NCBI GenBank assembly: GCA_003508005.1
Contig: DNUE01000017.1
Span: forward strand, 122,174 to 169,153
DNA length: 46,980 nt
Reading direction: 5' to 3'
Source of the DNA: Desulfobulbaceae bacterium
Lineage (GTDB): Bacteria > Desulfobacterota > Desulfobulbia > Desulfobulbales > Desulfobulbaceae
Part shown: one piece after another, positions 35,840 through 43,998 of the stretch
Position numbering within the stretch: position 1 is the stretch's first letter
Layout of the letters: every line of letters begins with the position of its first letter
Made by a program: the position numbers and the translations under genes
Notes under the pieces: generated by a model
The model's input: the letters and a program-made list of their open reading frames with translations, nothing else
Told to the model about the DNA's origin: nothing
The model's database searches: none

Positions 35840-38194
35840 ATGCCTTTGCATGGAAAAGAGACGATAGGTTCTTCGCTGATCAGGTCAATTCAGGCTGCCG
35901 CCATGTTTAACCCAGAGGTACAGGTAGCGCCGGCATGTATTCTTTGGCCCGACAGTGACCGGCAGTGGGAACCCGTTATTCAGGTTCTTCAAGTCGAAAT
36001 GCCCGAGTTGTTTGTCTTTGGTGAATATGTTCCGGAAAAGCAAACCGGACCAGCAATTTGGTTGCGTTGCATCCTCGCTGGCAGGATCGAAGATGTTGCA
36101 TTGCCCCAGGGTCGAATACCGATATTCTACCTGCCAGGTGTCAGTCGCCAGGACTTGCGAGCTGTGGAAAGCTGTCCGGGCCATTTAAAGCCGCTTGCTG
36201 AACTTCAGTACCGGGGCGTTATTTGGTCTCAGATCAACGCCAAGGACTGGACCATTTTGGCCTTCCTGAAATCGGATCAAGGTGGGCTTGGCCTGGATAT
36301 TGCCCAGAGCAGCGATGCCAAAAATGCCATGCAGCTCGCCCTCGGTCGGTTAATCGATGAGGAACTGGCGCTGCTAAAAGGAAAGCGGCTGGATACCGAC
36401 TACTTCAATACGTTGCTCACCGGCGGCGACCCCATCCGCGATTTATTGCAGTGGCTGGACCAGGGTGATGCCTTCCGGGCCGGCCGTGGCGAGAACGAGT
36501 GGAAGGCCTTTATTGAGGTCTGCAAATCCCAGCTCGCCTTTAATCCCCAAAACGAGGGTATTCTGTCCGGCGCCGCGAAACTGGCAGTGCACGAAGGCCC
36601 TTGGCAAGCTGTTTGGGCGCGTTTCTGCGAGGCACCCAAGCGCTATCCGAATATTCCCGCCCTGATTCGCAAGTGCCGGGCCCCGAGCGACACCCTTTTC
36701 TGGCACATGGGGAACGGCGCATTCGATGGCTGGCCCCAGTGGAACGAGGATCAGGAGAAGGGGCTGCATCGCGAACTGATCGCGCTTTCCAAAGTGCCGC
36801 CGCACGAGGCCAGGGTTAAGCTGAAAGAGCTGGAGAAGAGGCATGCCGGCCGGCGTTCGCTCGTCTGGGCTGAATTGGGGGAGTCTCCTCTGGCGTTCGC
36901 GGTGGAGCATCTGGCCGCCATCGCCGAGTTGACCACAAATGCTCTTGCTGCAGGAACTGTTGATGATCTTGCGTCGGGATACAGTACCTATGGTTGGAAA
37001 ATTGACGACGGAGTGCTCAACGCCCTCGCTTTTGTCGGAAAGCCGTCGGATCTGGAGGCTGTCGCCACCGCCATTCGCTCGACCTACCTGCCTTGGGCCG
37101 AAGAGTCCGCCCGATACTTGCAAAGAGTGGCTGAGCAAAATTCCTATCCTGGCGGCACAATCGCTTCGAAAAAAAATGAACCGTATGAAAAGGGCGAGTG
37201 CCTTCTTTTTGTCGATGGACTTCGTTTCGATCTCGGCAAACGCTTGGCCGAGATGCTGATCAAGGCTGATTATTTTGTGACCGAGCGGTCGTTATGGATG
37301 CCGCTGCCCAGCGTTACAGCCACCGGCAAGCCGGCGGCGGCACCACTGCTGGATACCTGCAAGACAGCAGAAGAAACCGCAGGCTATAATTTTGAACCCA
37401 TAACCGCCTATCTTTTTCGTAAAACCTTGGAGGAAAAAGGCTGGAAGATTCTTGAGCGTTCAGGCAACGGCGATGGCCAGGGGAATGCATGGTGCGAATT
37501 CGGCGATATCGATCACGAGGGCCATGACCGTGGTTGGAAGATCGCGAAACATCTTGATGGATTATTAGCTGAAATTTGTGACCGGATTAAATCGCTCCTG
37601 GCGGCGGGCTGGAGCAGTGTTCGGGTTGTGACCGATCACGGCTGGTTGCTCATGCCGGGTGGTTTGCCTAAAATTGAACTGCCGGCCTTTTTGGTGGACA
37701 GCAAATGGGGTCGGTGCGCATTACTGAAATCGGGGGCTGAGTCAAAGGATCGGCTCTATCCATGGTACTGGAACCCAGATCAGTATGTTGCGTTAGCCGA
37801 TGGTATAAGTTGCTATAAAGCAGGCGAAGAGTATGCCCACGGAGGCCTGAGCCTGCAGGAATGTCTCACGCTTCAGTTGAGTGTGCGGTCAGGGGCGTCG
37901 ACAACATTATCAGATTCTGCAGAAATCACCGATGTCGTTTGGAAGGGGCTGCGGTGCACGGTGGCCGTGGACGGCAACTTCACCAGATTGTCTCTTGATG
38001 TTCGCACTCAGGCGGGTAATGCAGCCTCCAGCGTAGTGGTTGGCATTAAGCCTCTGAAAGATAATGGTACGGCGTCCGTGGTTGTAGAAAACGAGGAAAT
38101 GGAGGGCCGTGATGCTGCCGTGGTCTTGCTTGACTCGCACGGCGCACTCGTAGCGGAAACTGCCACTGTTATTGGCGGAGGTAACGATGATTGA
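35840..38194 (+). CDS. pglZ: PglZ, BREX phosphatase-like protein
   Basis: 784 residues with an alkaline-phosphatase-superfamily PglZ domain in the second half. Metal-site motifs are LLFVDGLRFDLGKRLAEML and VVTDHGWLLMPGGLPK, separated as in the family; HEGHDRG lies between. The N-terminal half is helical with WP repeats. PglZ is required for BREX. Ribosome site GAAGGA precedes ATG 35840. brxL begins inside its last codons (8-bp overlap). Confidence 0.93.
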   Translation: MPLHGKETIGSSLIRSIQAAAMFNPEVQVAPACILWPDSDRQWEPVIQVLQVEMPELFVFGEYVPEKQTGPAIWLRCILAGRIEDVALPQGRIPIFYLPGVSRQDLRAVESCPGHLKPLAELQYRGVIWSQINAKDWTILAFLKSDQGGLGLDIAQSSDAKNAMQLALGRLIDEELALLKGKRLDTDYFNTLLTGGDPIRDLLQWLDQGDAFRAGRGENEWKAFIEVCKSQLAFNPQNEGILSGAAKLAVHEGPWQAVWARFCEAPKRYPNIPALIRKCRAPSDTLFWHMGNGAFDGWPQWNEDQEKGLHRELIALSKVPPHEARVKLKELEKRHAGRRSLVWAELGESPLAFAVEHLAAIAELTTNALAAGTVDDLASGYSTYGWKIDDGVLNALAFVGKPSDLEAVATAIRSTYLPWAEESARYLQRVAEQNSYPGGTIASKKNEPYEKGECLLFVDGLRFDLGKRLAEMLIKADYFVTERSLWMPLPSVTATGKPAAAPLLDTCKTAEETAGYNFEPITAYLFRKTLEEKGWKILERSGNGDGQGNAWCEFGDIDHEGHDRGWKIAKHLDGLLAEICDRIKSLLAAGWSSVRVVTDHGWLLMPGGLPKIELPAFLVDSKWGRCALLKSGAESKDRLYPWYWNPDQYVALADGISCYKAGEEYAHGGLSLQECLTLQLSVRSGASTTLSDSAEITDVVWKGLRCTVAVDGNFTRLSLDVRTQAGNAASSVVVGIKPLKDNGTASVVVENEEMEGRDAAVVLLDSHGALVAETATVIGGGNDD

Positions 38195-40235
38195 ATTGGA
38201 TCATGTCGACAAATTGGCGGCCTCAGCGCTTGAAGGGTATCTTGTCCGGAAGGATCTGGTCCGGACGTTCAGCCGTCAATTTCCGGTTCCGACATACGTG
38301 GTTGAGTTTTTACTTGGGCGGTACTGCGCGAGTACCAGTCAGGACGAAATTGATGAGGGGCTGGAGATTGTTCAGCGGCAGCTCGCGGACCGCACTGTGA
38401 AGGCTGGTGAAGAAGAACTGTTTAAATCTCGAGCCCGGGAAAAGGGCCAGGTCAAGATTATCGACCTGATCACCGCGCGTTTGGATGCAAAAACTGATTC
38501 CTATCTGGCGACCATCCCAAGCCTTCGCCTGCAGGACGCTCGAATTGAGGCGGAACTGGTGAGCCGGCATGAACGGATGCTTACCGGCGGCTTCTATGCC
38601 GAAATAACCCTCGCCTATGATTCGGTGATTGCCCAGGAAAAGAACGGAAGGCCCTTCGGAGTAGACGCGTTACGCGAGATTCAGCTCTCGAAAAGGGATG
38701 TTCTCGATATTCTCGCCGACGCCCGTCTCAGATTTACCACGGAGGAATGGAAGCAACTGCTTCTCCGCTCCATTGGCATTGAACCGGCAGGGCTTTCCGA
38801 ACGTCAGAAGAATGCCTTTCTGCTCCGAATGGTGCCGTTTGTCGAGAGGAACTTCAATCTTGTTGAGCTCGGCCCGCGAGGAACAGGCAAAAGCCATCTA
38901 TTTCAGCAAGTCTCGCCCTATGCGCATCTGATTTCAGGCGGGAAGGCTACCGTGGCTCGAATGTTTGTCAACAATTCGACCGGGCAGCGGGGGCTTGTCT
39001 GTCAGTACGATGTTGTTTGCTTCGACGAAGTCTCGGGGATCTCTTTTGATCAAAAAGATGGCGTCAACATCATGAAAGGTTACATGGAGTCCGGAGAGTT
39101 CAGCCGCGGCAAGGAGAGCATTCGTGCTGACGGCTGCATAGTCCTTGTCGGCAACTTTGACGTTGATGTTGAACATCAGCAGCGTATAGGGCATTTGTTC
39201 GGGCCGATGCCGCCCGAGATGCGTGATGACACGGCATTTATGGATCGAATTCATTCCTACCTTCCCGGCTGGGATATACCTAAAATAAGCAAGGAGCTGC
39301 TGACTAATCATTTTGGTCTGGTCAGTGACTTCCTGTCTGAGTGCTGGACGCATTTGCGCAACCAGAGCAGGGTAAGTCAACTCCAGGGCCGCGTCTATTT
39401 TGGCGGTGCTCTTTCTGGAAGGGATACGAATGCTGTGAATAAGACCGTCAGCGGCCTGTTGAAGCTTCTTTACCCAAAAGGTGAGACGGAGATCCCAGAG
39501 GATGAACTTGAATGGGCCGTGCGTATTGCAATGGAAGCGAGACGGCGGGTTAAGGAGCAGCAGAAAAGAATCGGTGCGGCTGAGTTTCGGAATACCCACT
39601 TCAGCTACGTCATAGGTACTGATGGCGTTGAGAAATTTGTTTCCACCCCAGAACTGCATAGTGAAAACAGCATCGGCAGTGATCCGCTTGAGCCGGGACA
39701 GGTCTGGACCATTAGCCCGGGCGGGCTGGATGAAAATCCCGGCTTGTATCGGATCGAGGTCAATGAGGGTCCGGGTTCTGGGGTCAAAATTCTTAATAAG
39801 CCGATTCCGCCTACATTCAGGGAGAGCATGGGGTACGCGGAGCAGAACCTTTATGCACGGTCAATGCAACTCGTAGGAGACAAAGATCCGCGCCACCATG
39901 AGTTCTCTGTCCAGCTGCGGGCATTTGATGCGTCGAAATCGGGGGCAAAGCTTGGAATGGCGGCATTGATATCGCTGTGTACCGCATTGCTGAAAAAAAG
40001 TGTTAAGGGTGGACTTATTATTGTCGGGGAAATAAACCTCGGAGGTTCTGTAGAACCGATTCATAATCCGGTCACCATCGCCGAAATAGCAGTGGAAAAG
40101 GGAGCCGTAGCCCTATTGGTGCCTGTTTCTTGCCGCAAGCAGCTTATTGATCTTTCAGACGATATGGCGACAAAAATAGATATACAGTTTTATTCTGACA
40201 CAAGAGATGCTCTTCTGAAGGCTGTTGTAGAATAG
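38187..40235 (+). CDS. brxL: BrxL, Lon-like AAA+ BREX protein
   Basis: 682 residues. The start ATG 38187 has GGAGG six bases upstream, inside pglZ. Walker A is ELGPRGTGKSHLF (about 230), Walker B is VVCFDEVSGISF. The C-terminal domain resembles the Lon proteolytic fold (ASKSGAKLGMAALISLCTAL, IIVGEINLGGSVEPIHNPV) but the position of the Lon catalytic lysine appears to be Val and PSAG is not conserved, so protease activity is doubtful. BrxL is the last type I BREX gene and forms a DNA-translocating ring. The operon ends here. Confidence 0.94.
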   Translation: MIELDHVDKLAASALEGYLVRKDLVRTFSRQFPVPTYVVEFLLGRYCASTSQDEIDEGLEIVQRQLADRTVKAGEEELFKSRAREKGQVKIIDLITARLDAKTDSYLATIPSLRLQDARIEAELVSRHERMLTGGFYAEITLAYDSVIAQEKNGRPFGVDALREIQLSKRDVLDILADARLRFTTEEWKQLLLRSIGIEPAGLSERQKNAFLLRMVPFVERNFNLVELGPRGTGKSHLFQQVSPYAHLISGGKATVARMFVNNSTGQRGLVCQYDVVCFDEVSGISFDQKDGVNIMKGYMESGEFSRGKESIRADGCIVLVGNFDVDVEHQQRIGHLFGPMPPEMRDDTAFMDRIHSYLPGWDIPKISKELLTNHFGLVSDFLSECWTHLRNQSRVSQLQGRVYFGGALSGRDTNAVNKTVSGLLKLLYPKGETEIPEDELEWAVRIAMEARRRVKEQQKRIGAAEFRNTHFSYVIGTDGVEKFVSTPELHSENSIGSDPLEPGQVWTISPGGLDENPGLYRIEVNEGPGSGVKILNKPIPPTFRESMGYAEQNLYARSMQLVGDKDPRHHEFSVQLRAFDASKSGAKLGMAALISLCTALLKKSVKGGLIIVGEINLGGSVEPIHNPVTIAEIAVEKGAVALLVPVSCRKQLIDLSDDMATKIDIQFYSDTRDALLKAVVE

Positions 40236-40387
40236 TATATTTTTGTTTACAAAATGTATAATAATACAAAATGGATGAGCACAAGAGTGTGCTCTTTTAA
40301 TACGCCATCAGAGGTTGGTTCAAACAATATTGATAGATTGACAATAGATAAAATAAGGTAACTCTACAAATCTAAACGAAAAACTGA

Positions 40388-40591
40388 TGGTATTTTAAAA
40401 AAATAATGTCGTATGGCGCATTTGTTGATATTGGTGGATTTGATGGCTTGCTTCATATTTCAAAGATTAGTAAATTATTTGTAAAAAATATCAATGATTT
40501 AATTTCTAAATCTCAAAAAATATCTGTTAGAATTATTCGTATAAATAAAGTTAAGAATGGTGAATTTCGTATTTCATTGTCAATGCTTTAG
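40388..40591 (+). pseudogene. S1 RNA-binding domain fragment
   Basis: From ATG 40406 the frame reads MSYGAFVDIGGFDGLLHISK and then a basic tail ending KNGEFRISLSML, the core of an S1 domain. The preceding bases (GATGGTATTTTAAAA) would give DGILKKI in frame if the A7 run at 40397-40403 had eight As, matching the S1 pattern G-x-L-K-K-I. A one-base deletion therefore seems to have broken it. The rest of the parent gene is missing. Confidence 0.6.
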
Positions 40592-40664
40592 GGATTATAC
40601 GTAATTAATTTGCATGCCCATGGAGGGTATCTTTAGGGCTGGGAAACGATCATGGTCGATAAAA

Positions 40665-40690
40665 TTTTGGGGGCTTTTTTGGGGGCTTTC
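40665..40690. repeat. Direct repeat TTTTGGGGGCTTT, twice (right arm-type sites)
   Basis: TTTTGGGGGCTTT occurs in tandem (second copy begins TTTTGGGGG at 40677). CGATAAAAT (40657-40665) and ATTTTATCG (40693-40701) flank it as a perfect 9-bp inverted repeat. The GGGGG core is shared with the repeats before the integrase. Confidence 0.55.
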
Positions 40691-40742
40691 GCATTTTATC
40701 GATTTTAATAAGTTCTGTGATTTTAGTATGTTGCATATTCAG

Positions 40743-40825
40743 TTCGATTGACCTCAGCCCACCAAGGAATCATCCGGTATCGTCCGATACTGTCCTGAAA
40801 GGCCTGAACTTTCGGGCCTTTTTTT
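40743..40825 (+). repeat. Right attachment copy (attR-like)
   Basis: TTCGAT, then CCTCAGC, CCACCAAGG, GTATCGTCCGATACTGTCC and the hairpin AAAGGCCTGAACTTTCGGGCC repeat the order at 17166-17248 with scattered mismatches and one gap. The 19-base core GTATCGTCCGATACTGTCC is identical in both. Confidence 0.8.
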
Positions 40826-40937
40826 CCTGGTTACCACCGGGAGGGAATCTCTGCCTCCTCAAGTACCGATTCAAAGGGAAGGAAAAGACACTCCGCGGTT
40901 TCTCGCTCATAGAGTCTCCGTTGTAGCCAACGGAAAT
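40814..40937 (+). pseudogene. Integrase remnant, copy 1
   Basis: The frame reads WLPPGGNLCLLKYRFKGKEK, matching the live integrase around its residues 33-52 (TPTGGKLWNLKYRFEGKEN). It then degrades. The preceding terminator runs straight into it at GGCCTTTTT, a sequence present in both the left terminator and the left integrase gene, implying a deletion of about 0.2 kb at that microhomology. Bases 40843-40937 recur at 45302-45396 with three differences. Confidence 0.75.
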
Positions 40938-40982
40938 GACAGCATCCAGATTGCGCCCCTATCTGGAAGCGAGCATAACATC

Positions 40983-41105
40983 CTCGCCAAAAATATTCCG
41001 GCTTCTGTCCGACAGCGTCTCCTCGCCCGGAGAGACAAGCGGCTGTTCAGTGAGTTGCTACATTATTATGCCATGGAACGGAGGAATCCATTTAGTCCTG
41101 ATTAG
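40983..41105 (+). pseudogene. AbiEii-like toxin, N-terminal fragment
   Basis: The frame reads LAKNIPASVRQRLLARRDKR then LFSELLHYYAMER, the start of AbiEii/AbiGii-type nucleotidyltransferase toxins of type IV toxin-antitoxin systems (expected start Met-Ala-Lys; here CTC replaces ATG). It stops after 40 residues and overlaps the end of the Mrr-like gene on the other strand. No antitoxin gene remains. Confidence 0.6.
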
Positions 41106-41886
41106 GTTCGGTAGCCCTGCATTTGGGATAATTCGAGCATCCCCAGAACTTCTGGCCAATGTTTTTACCTCGCTTTGCTTCTCGCAAAACCATCATTTCG
41201 CCACATTGAGGACAACGCCGTTCCGAGACGGCTGGTTCATGGATTTCTATCGGCTTGGCCGGAGAATCCTTCCGTACTATGTCAATCAAGGCAGCAAGCT
41301 GATTCCCCTCAATCAGGTCGATGGGCTTGCTAGCAGCGAAGTTACGTGCCTCCTGGGTAAAGATGCCCGAGGTAATGACAATCCCGCCAGTCGCATGTTC
41401 CGCAGCCATAACCCCGTACAATTCACGCACAACCTGTACCCCTACTTTCATGGTACGCCACTGTTTGCACTGGACCAGGAAGCGATTGCCGTCTTTCTTC
41501 AATCGCAGATCAATTCCACCATCCGGACCCGGATCGGTGTTTTCCAAAACCGTGTAACCTTGCCGTCTATACGCCTCTCCGACTAACTGCTCAAAATCCC
41601 TCCATGAAAGGGAACGGATTGAATCCAAGTCCTTCTGGCTGTCTACGAGTTTTTTCTTCCTCTTCTCCTCATACAGCGAGAATGGCGCAGGCAACAGGAA
41701 AAAAAGTGCGGCGAGCGGGGCAAATTGTGGGCCTATCTTCCCGATACTCTTCAGCAAGATACTCTCGGTCGGGATGGAAGGAATGATGTATTTAAGGGTA
41801 ATGTAGGCTATAGCGGCGAGAAGGACAGACACCCACCATGGGAGCACGAAAAGGATGTCGAGTATGCTTTCTTTGCGACGGGACAT
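41092..41886 (-). CDS. Membrane-anchored Mrr-like restriction endonuclease with topoisomerase zinc finger
   Basis: 264 residues. Two N-terminal TM helices (ILFVLPWWVSVLLAAIAYI; FAPLAALFFLLPAPFSLY), then a PD-(D/E)XK Mrr-type domain (SWRDFEQLVGEAYRRQGY, GPDGGIDLRLKKDG, FLVQCKQW) with the D..QxK catalytic pattern, and a C-terminal four-cysteine zinc finger (CPQCGEMMVLREAK, CSNYPKC) of the topoisomerase type. Such nucleases attack foreign DNA, here perhaps at the membrane. It appears intact and is transcribed opposite to the BREX operon. Confidence 0.85.
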   Translation of the reverse strand: MSRRKESILDILFVLPWWVSVLLAAIAYITLKYIIPSIPTESILLKSIGKIGPQFAPLAALFFLLPAPFSLYEEKRKKKLVDSQKDLDSIRSLSWRDFEQLVGEAYRRQGYTVLENTDPGPDGGIDLRLKKDGNRFLVQCKQWRTMKVGVQVVRELYGVMAAEHATGGIVITSGIFTQEARNFAASKPIDLIEGNQLAALIDIVRKDSPAKPIEIHEPAVSERRCPQCGEMMVLREAKRGKNIGQKFWGCSNYPKCRATEPNQD

Positions 41887-41945
41887 TGTTTTTTACCTCA
41901 AATCATCCAGAAATCTCAGGCAAATCCCGCCTCGGCCCCTCATTT

Positions 41946-42442
41946 TCACTCTTCACTCTTTGTCATAATCCCACTCAGGGCGAGATTGATGTAATTGTTG
42001 GAACGGCCGATTTTCTGTTTCTGCAGGAAGCCGCCGGCAGTCAGGGCATCCAGGTATCTGGTGGCGGTCAGTCGGGTAACACCAAGGTCGCGTTCGATGA
42101 ATTCGATCTTGGTATAGGGATGGGTGAAGCCTCGAAGCCTACCCGGAGCACCTGCCGGTAGCGCAGCACTTCCTTGGCCGACGGATTGGCAACGTTTTCG
42201 GGAAATGCATCGTCCTTGAACAGTTCGTCGTGGGTCGTCACGATGTTCTCGATGGCCGAACTGTCCTTGGCCTCCTGCATGCCCAGGGTATTGATCAGGA
42301 TGCCTTGGTTGGGGATGGAAGCGGCCACCCCCTTGAGTTCGGCAAGCTTGCGGCTGGCCTTGGGCAGTTGCTTCAGGATGGCGGCTGTTTCGAACCGTTC
42401 GGACGGCAAAAGGTGTAATGGCGGGATTTCAGTCATGGCCAT
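41946..42442 (-). pseudogene. Fic protein pseudogene lacking the catalytic core
   Basis: The N-terminal part (MTEIPPLHLLPSERFETAA, ASIPNQGILINTLGMQEAKD, SSAIENIVTTHDELFKDDA) is the Fic_N domain. It runs to EVLRYRQVL, after which the frame is lost. A second frame, bases about 42125-41946, gives the Fic C-terminal winged helix (HPYTKIEFIERDLGVTRLTA, YLDALTAGGFLQKQKIGRSN). The segment with the HxFx(D/E)GNGR AMPylation motif is missing, roughly 200 codons. A single deletion explains it. Confidence 0.85.
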
Positions 42443-42569
42443 ACCTTGTTTGGGCAGCGGACGTGTATAGAAAAGTAGGTTTTTCTATACATATTGATCG
42501 ACTGATGTATCCAATACGGCAGGGCGCTATGCACAACGATTTTCATTTTCCTTACCCAACCCGGTCCGC

Positions 42570-43101
42570 TCAACCTGGCGCAAATTGTGAGATCATCTTG
42601 TCAAACTCAGCCTTCACCCTGGCCTCGAAGTCGGTTTCGATCCGATAGACCTCGGAGAATTCAGCAAATGCCCAGCGCCATGTCTACCCAGATTGTTGAC
42701 GCCCGGCATCCAGTAGGTTTCCATGGGGCTCTTCTTTTCCTTGGCATCCTCTCGGAGGTTTTCCTCGATTTCGAGAAGGCGGGCGGTTTCCGGCGGACCT
42801 GCCAGTCATTGGAATTGGGCAGCTTCCGCCATGTGTCAACGTGCTGGCGGAGTTCATTGATGATGGAGGTCGGGTCGTACTGTTGGGCCTGGGAGGTCAG
42901 TTCGTGGACGGCAAAGAGATCCTGCTGGATGGCCTTGCCTTTGCGTTTCCTTGGCTGCGGAATCGGCGTGATGAACCTGGCCGGTCGGCGGCTTTCGATG
43001 ATCTGCTGGGTTGGCTGGCCTTCTCCATCCAGTTCCCAGTACCGCACTGGGGAGGCGTAGGGGGAGTTGAGGATGGGTTGTGAGAAAAACCGGTTATCCA
43101 T
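42570..43101 (-). pseudogene. Type III restriction-enzyme (Res subunit) pseudogene
   Basis: Starts MDNRFFSQPILNSPYASPVR and continues PTQQIIESRRPARFITPIPQ, YDPTSIINELRQHVDTWRKL as in Res subunits of the BPTD_3080 type. After WQVRRK the frame shifts (ETARLLEIEENLREDAKEKK), jumps to the C-terminal end of the family (YWMPGVNNLGRHG), shifts again, and finishes WAFAEFSEVYRIETDFEARV. The helicase and nuclease centre (over 700 residues) is deleted. Confidence 0.8.
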
Positions 43102-43304
43102 TCTCTGTTACATCCCGAAAAAGAAGAAACAGGGTAATTTCGGCAGTAAGCATTTCACCCAATGTGCATTTGGTCATAATCTATCGACTTATTCATCTGA
43201 TGATATTACGTTTTTTTATCCTACTGCGTGGCCAACATGGAGTCAAATGCGAACTTGTTTTCTTCGCCTTGAAGGGATAGAAAATTGATGAGAATGGAGA
43301 AATC

Positions 43305-43499
43305 ATGAGCGAAGAACCCAAGGAAAATCACGGTCTGCTGGACGAAGACCCCGCCCTTGACTTTGTCCTGTACGAGGAGATGGTGAAGGATGAACAGCAA
43401 AGACGTGGAAAGGGCTCAGGTGGGTGCCTGTCGCTCATTTTGCTTATGAGTATTCCTCTGGGTGGAGTTTATTTGCTGGCGCGGCTTTTGGCGGCATAG
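43305..43499 (+). CDS. 64-residue single-TM protein
   Basis: An acidic N-terminal half (EEPKENHGLLDEDPALDF), a basic turn (QQRRGKGSGG), then one TM helix (CLSLILLMSIPLGGVYLLAR). TGGAG precedes the ATG. It could be a small membrane effector or orphan; no partner gene beside it. Confidence 0.55.
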   Translation: MSEEPKENHGLLDEDPALDFVLYEEMVKDEQQRRGKGSGGCLSLILLMSIPLGGVYLLARLLAA

Positions 43500-43998
43500 A
43501 TACTTTCTATCTTCAGGGCAGTCCTAGCGCCGACGCTTCGGCAGGCGTAGCGATAGTTCGTTTTTCATCCAAGCCCAGCGCCCTTGCTGCCGATTTGCCT
43601 CCTCCTTTCACGTCGTTTGAGGTCAATACCGTTCGATGCAGGAGCCTGTCCCGGTGGCCGGGGTCTTTCAGATAGCTGTTTGTCGCAAGCAATGAAGTTT
43701 TATTCATAAACAAAATACATCGCAAATTTCTGACGCAGGAAATGCCTTAATTCTCGAACTTTCATATCCGTATCAAAGAGATACGCGCCGCCGGGCTCAC
43801 TGAATTTTCCTTCATAAGCTGAGGGTGCCGTGTATTTTTAGCGGCAATCAAGGACGATGGTCTTGCGGAATATGGATTTTTGCACCGCAAATATGCAAAG
43901 AACGTAAAAGTGACAGATTGTGTTTCAAAAACATGTCTTGCAAAATTTAAATATTTGGGTCATTAATCCATCAATTAATATAAATATATGGAGTTGCA
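43500..43998. other. Intergenic stretch with weak minus-strand frame
   Basis: 499 bp. A minus-strand frame (43513-43725) gives NSYLKDPGHRDRLLHRTVLT, which resembles small proteins found near nucleotidyltransferase systems, but no ribosome site is visible and the rest looks decayed. The remaining 270 bp, up to the ATPase gene, hold nothing I can support. Confidence 0.35.

Larger units (their letters stand above)
40236..40742. other. AT-rich right end of the element
   Basis: 507 bp of strongly AT-rich DNA with a broken S1-domain fragment, integrase-arm-like repeats and, at its end, the right attachment copy. No intact gene is supported. Confidence 0.6.
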
